Notes under the pieces: generated by a model
What the model was told of the DNA's origin: nothing
What the model saw: only the letters and a program-made list of their open reading frames with translations
Database searches by the model: none
Part shown: piece by piece, positions 10,656 to 20,354 of the stretch
How the letters are laid out: each line of letters opens with the position of its first letter
How positions within the stretch are numbered: position 1 is the stretch's first letter
Translations under genes and position numbers: made by a program
From: Pseudo-nitzschia pungens
Taxonomy: Eukaryota > Bacillariophyta > Bacillariophyceae > Bacillariales > Bacillariaceae
Direction: 5' to 3'
Assembly: GCA_037355855.1 (NCBI GenBank)
Contig: CM074766.1
Location: forward strand, 1,302,001 to 1,366,000
DNA length: 64,000 nt

Positions 10656-11004
10656 TATCTTAGCTTATCTTGGCTGAGTTGAGTTGAGTGGAGCTTGTGC
10701 GTTTGATTCTCTCTCTCTCTCTTTCTGTTGCCCAAGTGGATTGATGCCCGGATGGAATTTTTGTGAAGTCACACACCACAGATTCTCTTGATTGAATTCA
10801 CGTTTCGTTTCAAATTCGGTATTAGTTACTGTTGTTGTTGATGATGATGATGATGTTGATGTTGTTGTCGCTTGCTTTTCTACGTCGGACGACTCATCTC
10901 CAGTGGAATGGGAACGATTGATCCTGCTTGGAACATCCAACAGGAGACACGCAAACACGAAACATGATGTTTCATCTCTCTTAAAAAAAAAAAGCCTCCT
11001 CGAG

Positions 11005-11103
11005 GATACTACGGAATTCCTATCAGCTGTCCCCCGGTTTCCGTAGAAATTAGTAGTTGATGATGTAGAACCGGGGGACAGCTGATAGGAACTTTGTAGT
11101 ATC
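11005..11103. mobile_element. Short foldback/MITE-like element, copy 1
   Basis: The two ends are inverted repeats of about 35 bp: one begins GATACTAC and contains TTCCTATCAGCTGTCCCCCG, and the other end carries its reverse complement (CGGGGGACAGCTGATAGGAA ... GTAGTATC). A spacer of about 25 bp contains AGAAATTAGTAGT. A second copy lies in opposite orientation at 62407-62503, with the same ends and the same spacer core. Length, inverted ends and two dispersed copies fit a non-autonomous MITE. It has no coding capacity. Confidence 0.8.
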
Positions 11104-11229
11104 ATGGTCGTTCGAACGTTCTTTAGTGTGAATGAAAAAGACGGGTAAGGTTATGATTCCATGCGCCTTAATTTTTTCCCTCTGTGACCACAGTACGTAA
11201 GGTATGTATCATAGGAACGAAATCAAAAG

Positions 11230-11450
11230 AACCTGGATTTAAGAATGTCAAAAAAACCCGGATGTATAAGTATAAATGTCAAACAAACCCGGATGTATAA
11301 GTGTTAAAAAACCCGGATGTATAAGTATAAATGTCAAACAAACCCGGATGTATAAGTATAAATGTCAAACAAACCCGGATGTATAAGTATAAATGTCAAA
11401 CAAACCCGGATGTAAAGTGTAAAAAAACCCGGATTTAACAATCTCAAAAC
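11230..11450. repeat. Tandem array, 31-bp unit with 24-bp variant
   Basis: The unit CCCGGATGTATAAGTATAAA plus TGTCAAACAAA repeats about five times, mixed with shorter variants such as CCCGGATGTATAAGTG plus TTAAAAAA. The flanking units are degenerate (CCTGGATTTAAG, CCCGGATTTAAC). Confidence 0.88.
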
Positions 11451-12300
11451 AAAAACTCATTCCTTTTTGTTCCTCTCTCCGTCCTTCAAGCCTCTCATCG
11501 GACGTGACTCGATCCGGATGTTACTTGTGCCCGCTGTAGGCTTGCTTCCCCAAAACGAGAAAATGATCCATCCATCTTTCCCATCTCCCCCCGTCAATTT
11601 TGAAACATGCGTAATTTTTATGACGGATGGTGCTTGTTGGATGATGCGATGGCAACCATTCCTAGGTCACGAATACAGGCTAACTAAGATACCGAAGTAC
11701 TAACTAACTAACATACTAACTACAGTAATTAGTCAACTTACAATCTACATAACGAAACTCCCAGATGATCACCCGACGCCGCGTCCGAAGCGAGGAACGC
11801 ACCAACGCGGAAAAGAAGAGGGCTCGGCAGCTCGCTCGTTCTCTCGTCGCTGCCGTCGCAACCCATGCTCGCCCCTCATGCGATCCGATCGTTTCGAAGG
11901 TGGCTCCCTACTAGAACCAGCGAATCAGAAGACTTCTCGAGGAACGCTTCCGTCCACCCGATTTGAAAAGTCCCTCGCTTGCATCCCAACCGAGTCCATC
12001 CGGCACAACGCGCCGCATCGCAGTTGTTTCCAAATAATGGATGAATGAATCAAAATGAATGAATGAATCCACGCGCAATGCGTGTGCATTCCACTTCCTT
12101 TCCTTTCCTTTCCTTGCAATGGTTCCCATTTTTATTGTCCGCAAGGGTGTAGTTTCCGACTTTTTCTCGATGCAGCGCACACCCTATTCCATCGCACTTC
12201 CCGGAGGACTTCGCGTGTCCGGATCCCACTGCCAAGCACTGCATTGCATCGGATCGCTTGCGATTCCGTCCTCGGTCGCTGCCATTCCTTTCAAATCCGT

Positions 12301-12329
12301 TCCATTCCATTCCATTCCATTCCATTCCA
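12301..12329. repeat. (CCATT)n pentanucleotide microsatellite
   Basis: Nearly perfect TCCAT copies just 3' of the alpha/beta hydrolase gene on the minus strand. Confidence 0.85.
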
Positions 12330-12416
12330 CAAAGCATTCCCGCAAAAAACACGCCCGGCCGCCCGCATCCCCCCGACCCTGTCGTCCCGCGTGGCGCTGC
12401 GAAAGCCACTCGGTTG

Positions 12417-14125
12417 CTATTGCTCGAAACGACGGCCTTTCGAAGAGAGTTTGGTCAAGACGCTCCCGAGAGCCTCCGCGAATTCCGAGCTCGACAAAAT
12501 GCTCCAGTGGTTGACCGACCATCCGTCGAGCAAGATGAGTTTGACAAACTCCGCGTCGTCGTCGTCGTCGTCTTCGTTTTCTTCGTCGTTGTCTTCGTCG
12601 TCCTCGCCGCCGCCGCCGGCATTGGAATCCCGGGTCGAGTCCGAATGCGAGTCCGAATGCGAGTCCGACTCGGAGGAGGACGACGTCTCCACCACTCCCG
12701 GAACAACCGCGGACCGCCCTTGCGTGGGTCGGTGGGTGTGCGCACGCTTCAGCGTTCGCTCGTGATCCTTGAGCGCGGACGCGTAGTCCTCGGAACAAAA
12801 GGCCGCATCCAGGACCGACCATCCAAAGACCTCGTTGCGGCAGCCAATCAGGACGTGGGGGGGAAGGCAAAGGCGAAAGCGACGGTCGTCGTCCTCCTCC
12901 TCCGGTGTTGCCACTTTCGCAGCGGCAGCAGCATCCGTAGCAGCCTCTCCGGACCGCAGCTTTCGGAGGGGGGACGGCACCTTCGAGGCGTGGCTGCGGA
13001 GGACCACGCGGCTCAGCAACCGCATGACCGGGGAATCCTCGGGCACGTCGAGGACCCCCGAGACGTACAAGACCGAAGCGATGGACAGGCGATCCAGCGG
13101 AGACAAAGCCGAAGACTTCCCGTCCCGGCGTGTCAAGAGCGGAGAGAGGGGAGAACCCGTCAGCAGCGTCGCTGCCACGTGGGCTCCCGAAGAGTACCCA
13201 CCAAAGACAATGGGGAGCTTGTTGATGCGTTTGCTGTTGTTGCTGCTTTCGCTGTTGCTGCTGCTTTTGAAATTGTTGTTTTGTTGGTCATCGGTGCTTT
13301 TGTCGTCGTGCTGCGTCCCCAGTCCCAGCTCGTCCGCGTGCGCGTCGAGATAGGCCAGGGCGCTGGACACGTCGCGGACCATGTCGTCGATTCGGGCCGC
13401 TCCGGCTCCCTCCCACCGCACGAGTGCCGCGAGCATCGACACACACATCGCTGCCAGCGGCAGTGCCGGTGCGAGGGGATCGGACACCGCGGACTCTTCG
13501 GCAAAAGCATTGTCCGCTGCCCCCGCTTCCCACTCCCCGGGAGCACCCGCCGAGGACATTGCCAGCGGCATCCGCATTCGCAGGCTCCACACCACCGAAC
13601 CGGGAGCGGCTGCCACCGCCACCGAAAGAAACGCCACGGCAACAAACAGGATCGCCCACCAATCCGAATACGAATACGAATCCAAACACGAATCCGAATT
13701 CCAAACGGACCGCCCCCGGGTGCCGGCAATGCCGCTGTCGACGCCGCTGTCGACACCGACGCTTCTGCCACTGCCATTGCTCATTCTTGGTCGGGGTTGC
13801 GGCTCTGGCCAAAAAAAAATCCCCCCGAGTGGCGAATCGACACGCAGGGGTGCCCCAGGGTCCCACAGATTTGTTTCGGCGCCGAAGAATTCCACCAGTT
13901 GGTCACCCGGTACAGGTACGGCCGGTGGCCCAGCCACCCCGATCCCATCACCAGGACTACGGGCACGCGTCCCGGTACCGGTGCTGGTACCGGTGCACCC
14001 GACTGCTCGACCGGAAAGGACGGGCGGTAGACGTCCAGGGACTGCTCGAATCGTCGCTCGGGAGTGTAATAGTGCCGCTCCACCGTGTACACGTAGGTGG
14101 CGCTGGAAGCAGCGGTAGCAACCAT
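12417..14125 (-). CDS. Alpha/beta-hydrolase-fold protein with one frame change
   Basis: The 5' part (ATG at 14125-14123, MVATAASSATYVYTVERHYY) and the 3' part (12417 to about 13820) are in different frames and overlap around 13790-13830, near runs of T9 and G6 on the coding strand. The parts together show an alpha/beta-hydrolase layout: a strand and oxyanion-type turn (VPVVLVMGSGWLGHRPY), the nucleophile elbow GGYSSGAHVAATLL with the predicted catalytic Ser, and a late His (DGWSVNHWSILSSSEF). A hydrophobic stretch (WWAILFVAVAFLSVAVAAA) lies between. This order resembles isoprenylcysteine methylesterase or kynurenine-formamidase-like esterases; the substrate is not known. A Ser/Asp-rich insert near 12600-12700 is low-complexity. 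The frame change is either an indel or a small unrecognised intron. Confidence 0.7.
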
Positions 14126-15469
14126 GGTTGATAGCAGGCAGAGCGTCGTCGTTCGTTTGGACGTTGGAACAGAGGGACTCGATTTCGATTCGATTCGATT
14201 CGATTTCGATTCGACTTTCCTCTTGCTTTGCTCTGTCGCCGCAAATGCCGAAAGTGCAACAGCAACAGCAACTTCGACCAACGCCTGCCGAGGGATGGCT
14301 TGCCGTGGATCGGAACGAGTGCGTGCGCTTCCTGCACCAGTACCTGGCCTGCCGTACCGGAACAGCACTCGACTCCTTTATACCCGTAGGATGAGACTCG
14401 GAGCACGAGTGCGAGTGCGACGTGTTTCTCCGGTTGTTCTTTGTGTGCTGCCTTCGTCCTTCGTCTCCCCTAGTTTTTAATTGAATTGGACATCACAACG
14501 AACAAGTCGACGCTTCGCCATTTCAATGAATCAAAAGCACAATGTATTATGAAAGTGCGTTGTACCGGTACGTTTCGGGATACTCGTAATTCCTTCTTAT
14601 TTCACGTGTAAATTACTGTAATTACCGGTAGGTACGGTATTTTCTTTGTTCCCAATAAATTCTCACGATGGATGGTGTCGCTCACCGGTTGTTCCAATGA
14701 AAAAATGACATGGGAGTTCAGAGTTTGCGACAATAATGGCGCGAATACCATCATCCAGTTCGTACCAGTCCCTTACCTGCAAAGTACGCATTCGTAGACT
14801 ACCGTACATACTGAATACTACGGTACCTCGTACCTACCACCAGTAAGATCTTAGTCTCTTTATTTCTTCTCCAGAAGCCGTCGAAAGAATCATCTCAATC
14901 GATCATCAATCATCAATCAATCGAATCGATCGCGGGTTCCCTAGAAGATGACTACAATTGCACGCTACGTTAGGTCTGCGCATTGTACTGCTATACCGTA
15001 GGTAAGGCATCCGAGAGTTCGCAGCACGAGAACAGAAGAGGGCAGAAGTCGATGGTGAATGGTCGAAATTCTTTCGATTACGAAGTAAGTTGAAAGTTAA
15101 GGACTTACTTGTACCGGTAATCGTTACCTTCGTAACTTATTTTGTGTTCTTTTTTGATTGAGATATTTTGAGAGTTGGATTCCGATCCGATGAGAGCTTC
15201 GTAGTACGGTAGTATTTATTTTTGTATGCTGGAATCTTTCTGTCCGCCTGCATCGAGCTTGAGAAACAGCTGCTGCCAGACTTTTGCAATTGATTCTATT
15301 ATTGTTCTTGTTCTTATTCTTATTACTTTGTTCTCGGATTTCCAGAGTTCGAGGAGGAGGAGGAGCTTTGTTCACAAACCATTGTGGCATGCATGCATGC
15401 ATCCATGCATCCATGCGTTTCGTGCATGCAATGGTCACAAAATCGGTTGGAATGGACAACGAATATACT

Positions 15470-16345
15470 GTAATGCGTATGCGTATGCGTATGCGCATGC
15501 GAATTCATTGAGATTCGAGGGTGGACGCGAGCACATGCATCGCGGTGTTTGCGAGCGCAATTCCGTGCCGTGCCGTGCCGTGCTTTGCCGTGCCATCGAA
15601 TGGTGGAATCCACGGAGGCGGGTAACCTTACCGCGCACACCCGCACGGACGGATTCCCCGGCTAGAGCGGCCCCGACCCGGCAATCCCGGTGCAGCCCGG
15701 CCATCGATCCGGGAGCAGCACGCCGCAAACTGGGATTGAAACGAAGCAGAGTCATCCGATGCGATGCGATGCGATGTGGTGCGATGGACCGTACCAAAAC
15801 AGCGTGACATTCCCGATGGAATGCAACGTTTCGGACGGGAACTTCCGAGAGGACAATGTTGGTGCAATGCGGTGCGGTGCAGGGAAACCGCATCCGCAAA
15901 CGATTCATCCATTCGATTGCGAGGCCTTTCCGGTTGCGGTTCACGACACGACACGACACGACACGTCACACGATACGATACGATACGATACGGTATTGCA
16001 GACGAGAGCATTTGGAAATTGCAACCTCGGACTCGGCCGGACACGACTCGAGCTTTGCGCCGCGAACCAAAGCCGAGCCGAGCCGAGCCACGACGGGTTC
16101 CGTGTGCATCGATCCGATCCGATCCGATCGGCTCTCCCTGCCATGCAATGTCATCGAGTGCAGCAGATGCGGAAGGATCGCATCGCGGTTGCGATTGTCG
16201 CATGGGTGGATGGATTCGTGGATGCACGGATGAATGGAATGAATCCTTCTCTCGGTGCCGTGCGCTGCCTCGGCAGCAGGGCCGACGCCAACCCGACGAG
16301 ATGCTGGACTGGGATGCGATGCGATGCAACGCAATGCGATGGCGT
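15470..16345. repeat. Cluster of different short-period repeats
   Basis: Within 0.9 kb there are separate short arrays: GCGTAT (period 6) near 15476-15500; and period-5 arrays GCCGT near 15566-15595, GATGC near 15759-15775, ACGAC near 15943-15965, CGATA near 15969-15992, GCCGA near 16072-16090, GATCC near 16110-16130 and GATGC again near 16313-16345. Confidence 0.9.
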
Positions 16346-17134
16346 CGGCACGGGCGGTTGCCTTGCCGCCTTCGTGTCTGTCTCCCGGTTTTTTTTTCGG
16401 TCGATCGAATGACGCGCAACCACACGATTATTACTTGGTTCCGAGAAAACAAAAGGAGACGTGGATTGTGTTTTGTTTTGATTTTGTTTCGTTTTTGTTT
16501 TGTTTATCGCAGAGGTTTGCTTTTAATTTCGTATTCGAATCCGTATTCGCATTCGATGCACTGTATTGTACTGTTACTGTTACTGCATGGACTCAATCGT
16601 TTCTGTTCCTTTTGGTCCGTCTGCACGTTGTACAGCAAGGTTTACTGCAATTCGGATGGATGGCATGTGGCATTCTGTATTTGTTCTGTTGCATCGAATC
16701 GTCGTTTCCGTGTGTCGTTCGATCGATTTATCATATCGGCAGGTTGTGTAATAGTCTATGATGGTTCCTGGCTTCGTCCCGTTTCGATGACTCAGAAATT
16801 AATAGTATAGTGTTTGTAGAAGTCGTAGTAGTTGTAAAAGTTGTTGTTGTCGTGTTTGTGGATAGCTAGCATCCTAGTAATTGGACCGCAGCGGTGGAGA
16901 AAGCATGTCTCGCTCTGCGGTAGATCACTCTCTTCTTCCGGCTGCGGAACCTATCTAGGCAGGTGAGTTATGATGGTGTGTCGTTTCTGTGTCACAAAAC
17001 GTGTGTGAGAGTGGATGTTGTTTGTTGGTGTTCGTGGATGCGGTGATCGATGCATGGTTCCACCGATTGGAGTCGGTGGCAGTGTCGGTATCTGCGCCTG
17101 CCTCGCATTTTGTTTGATGGAATGAATGGTAGAG

Positions 17135-17170
17135 CCCGTCGTCGTCGTCGTCGTCGTCGTCGTCATCGTC
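17135..17170. repeat. (GTC)n trinucleotide repeat
   Basis: About nine GTC copies plus GTCATC lie 3' of the NF-YA stop codon, in its putative 3' UTR. Confidence 0.85.
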
Positions 17171-17181
17171 ACGGACATCGT

Positions 17182-18428
17182 TTACTGATTCTTTGCCCCG
17201 ACCTTTAATTTCTTCGACTCTGGCTCTTGTTGTCTATTTGGATCTTCGTCGGGATGTTCCTTGTAGTATGCCACCAATTCATCCTGCGAGACAGCACCAA
17301 CGCATGGAGTTAGTTGGTTCGTTAGTTAGTTAGTTAGTTAGTTTCTGTATGAAAGGGGAACCACGATGGAAACGCAACGCGCCACGCAACGCAACGCCAC
17401 AGAACCAAACCAACAAAGTGTGCCATTCCCTCCGCTAAATCACTCACCTTGGTAAGAAATCGTCCCCCCGGTCCCCTGGGTCGTTTCATAGCGTGTCGGT
17501 GCCTCGATTCGTGCATGTACGGCTTCTTCCCGCCGCTCGCGTCGCTCTCCTGCCGCTGTTTTCGGAAGATTTCCCGCTTCTTGTTGAGGTACTCTTCCAT
17601 CTTGGCCCGGGCCTCCCGGCGCTTCAGAATCCGCCGGTACTGCTTGGCATTGACAAAGGTCGGCCGCGGTGCCGGAGCCACCATCGCGGGCTGGGCCGCC
17701 GCCGAAAAGTGTTGCTGCTGGGCCTGTTGCGGGGGAGCCACCATGGAGGGCGCCGGCTGCTGCTGCGCCGCCGGGGCCTGCTGTTGGTGGTGCTGTTGGT
17801 GTTGTTGCTGATGATGTTGATGTTGGTGCTGTTGCTGGTGTTGATGATGCTGCTGATGCTGCTGCACCACCTTTTGCTGGTGCGCCGCGGCGGCCGCGTG
17901 AAGCGAGTGGTGCGCCACCGCCGCGGCCTGCAGCGTTTCCTGGGTGGCGGCGGGGATTGTCGCGGGCATCCCGGCGGACATGGCGTAGGCCATGGCCATT
18001 TGTTCCATGTGGGAGGCCGCTTGCTGCCAGGCCATCTGCGGAGGTGTGGGCACCGGTGCCGCCGGGGCGGTGCCTCCGCTGGGAGCCGAAGCGGTCGGTG
18101 CGGTCGTGGTTGCGCCCGCCGCTTGCTGCGCGGACGCGGCCTGTTGCATGTGCTGGCGGAGCTGGTGCTGCGCGTTCATAGCGGCCTGGTGGTGGGCGGC
18201 TTGCTGCTGGTACGCGGGGTGGGTCACAAAGACGGCGGTCGAATCGACCTGGGTCTGGGCCACCTGGGAGGGGTGGGGGAGATGTGCCTGGGGTTGGGCT
18301 TGGGCTTGTTGTTGTTGCTGTTGTTGTTGCTGCTGGTGTTGTTGCTGCTGCTGCTGTGGGTGATGCTCTTGCGCGTGCGAAACCGGGTGTTGCTGGAGCG
18401 TTGCCGGTGGCGGAGCTCCGACCATCAT
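17182..18428 (-). CDS. NF-YA: NF-Y subunit A (CCAAT-binding factor HAP2), two exons
   Basis: NF-YA binds the NF-YB/NF-YC histone-fold dimer and contacts CCAAT boxes. Exon 1 is 17448-18428 and exon 2 is 17182-17283. The intron (17284-17447, 164 bp) starts GTGAGT and ends CTCGCAG. The predicted protein is 360 residues. The N-terminal 250 residues are Gln/His/Ala-rich, typical of an activation region, with long CAG/CAA tracts. The conserved core at about 253-327 has both subdomains: the NF-YB/C-binding helix ([20 protein letters not shown]) and the DNA-binding part ([20 protein letters not shown], then FLTK). The splice site falls directly after FLTK, and exon 2 gives [15 protein letters not shown] and a basic end. 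A TAG|GTACT junction upstream of the ATG could be a further 5'-UTR exon boundary. Confidence 0.95.
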
Positions 18429-20354
18429 AGTACCTGTTTGATAGAGGAGAGGACAGGAGAGGAGGGGAGACGAATTGAGACGAGACGAGACGAGACATTG
18501 AGGGAGGGACCAGAGAAAAGACGAACCGGAACGATCTTTCGATGGGCAGGAATAAATCAAACGTTCTCTCCCTAACTAACTATGGGCTGGGAGAGTTCCT
18601 TCGTGTCCCGGCTTCACTGACCTAATTTTCCTTGTCCCACCTGGATTCGGGATTCCTCTCGACAGCGAAAACCGCAATGTGTGGTTGCGTGCGTGGGTTG
18701 CGCCTGCTAGCTATGGATGGATTGTATCGCTGTCTCGTTGCGAGACGAGACGAAACCAGACGAGACGAGACGGGTCTTGTCTAGCTCTCGCACGGATAAG
18801 GGATGGTTCGTTTCTTTGTTTCTTTGTTTCCTTCTCGGGTCCTGCACCGTTCCTATATATTGATGATTGATTGAGTACTGCGCAAATAATTGCAACTACA
18901 GTTCGTACTTGTAGTGATCCACGACGATCCCCGGAACGAAATGTCAACGACGAACCGTTATTTTGCTTTCTTGTGGAGAGGAGTGGGGTGATGAATACTT
19001 ACGGGGGAGTTGCGTTTGTCAGTACAAAGTAAACCTTACGACCGTATCGTAAGGTTATCGTATCGTACTCTTATTTTTTTAAGTGCGATAAGATAAAAAT
19101 CGCAATGGAGATGAGAAGATGAGAGAGATGACCTCTGATTTGCTACAAAATTGCGTTCGTGATGTATGTTGTTATCATCCTCTCTACGCACGTAATTATG
19201 GTAACCTTACTCGTACTTTGCCTTGCGTTACAGCTGTATACGTTTGAAGTGCGTAAGGCTTACCCTCCTCTCTCTGAAAGCCACGAAAGGGCGTAAACGC
19301 AACTCACTTGGATCCTTCTCATTGGTCGGGTCGATCCTGGACTTCAAGGTGCTTCGAGAAAATTGGTTTGTCGAGAAAATTGTTTCGTCGAAAAAAGAAA
19401 TGGAGGGTTCGCCTACGCTAACTTATAAGGTAAAACCTTACAGCCGTCTGTGATGGACCGGACGGGACCGGATCGAAAAGGAACGGAACGGAAAGGAACC
19501 GAAGAATAAGATTATCCATCCTCCCCAGACGCGCAATCCGCAATAACGGGAACGTTGTCCAATTCGCGCTCGTTTTTGTATGGAAGTTTGTCTTTCGCGT
19601 TTCGAGGATGGGTAATTTGTACAAGTAACCTTAATTACGAAGTGTATCACTTTCGAGCGATGGAAAAGAGCGATGCCAGCCCCGTGAAAGTGTCATTCCC
19701 CTTCTTTCCTTCTGGGAGGTTTCGGAAGCATCATCAATCAATCATCAAAATCCATCCATCAAAATCTATGAGTTATGAGTAACCTTACGAGTAATTGACA
19801 TTATTACGAGCACTGGTACGGTGAGAATCGAATGAATCAATCAATCAATCAATAAGGAAGTAGAAGTAAGGTTAAGCCTTACGGTACGAGTAAGTTTTAA
19901 AAAAGACTTATTCAAAATTGAAAAAGGTATTTTGAAGGCTACTACGAGTAAGGTTTACCGTAAGGTTAAGTTAAGACTTACAAATTTCAATCCAGTCATT
20001 GTTGTGTCCGTTGCGGATCCCCAGATACAATAATTCTAGAAGTTGGTATGTTATTAGGTAAGATACTGGGAACTTAGCTATGAACTTGACAACTGTGTTT
20101 TTTGGTATTCTGAAGTTTAGTTTGAAGTAAGAGTACCATATCGTGTTCCATTTTCTTATTACGCCAAGGTAGTAGGGACGGTTCCCTAGATAGTACTAGA
20201 ACAATCGTCCAAACAACCAAGAACACCGTTGTTGGCACCTCCCCTTTCTTCAGTTCATTGACTTTGCCACCGCGGCATTCCGATTGGAGAAGGCAAGAAT
20301 TGCCTTTACTACACAACGCTTCCATTGCACTCGAATCATGGGTGCAAAGCAGAA
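18429..20354. other. Intergenic, rich in a GTAAGGTT word
   Basis: GAGAC pentamers occur at 18475-18497 and 18740-18772. Between 19020 and 19985 there are about nine occurrences of CCTTAC or GTAAGG words, often paired as inverted repeats (for example 19033-19058). No gene is supported. Confidence 0.5.

Larger units (their letters stand above)
10656..12416. other. Intergenic, repeat-rich
   Basis: Apart from the foldback element at 11005-11103 and the array at 11230-11450, this region holds a CT microsatellite near 10705-10722, a GAT/GTT run near 10832-10865, (TTTCC)n near 12098-12115 and (CCATT)n at 12301-12329. Short open frames show no domain. Confidence 0.5.
14126..17181. other. Long intergenic region, microsatellite-rich
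   Basis: It contains (GATTC)n near 14180-14212, recurrent GGTAAC/TACCGGTA words near 14560-14830 and 15110, a GCATGCATGC run near 15389-15405, and the pentanucleotide cluster at 15470-16345. The many open frames here are repeat-driven. I see no gene. Confidence 0.5.

Noticed and set aside
12258..14030. 590-codon plus frame
   Set aside because: Antisense of the alpha/beta hydrolase, with no domain of its own.
15628..16810. Several open frames of 170-350 codons on both strands
   Set aside because: They follow the stop-free pentanucleotide arrays and show only short-period peptide repeats.
17493..18575. 360-codon plus frame with Leu-rich protein
   Set aside because: Antisense of the Gln/His-rich region of NF-YA; CAG repeats read backwards give Leu runs.
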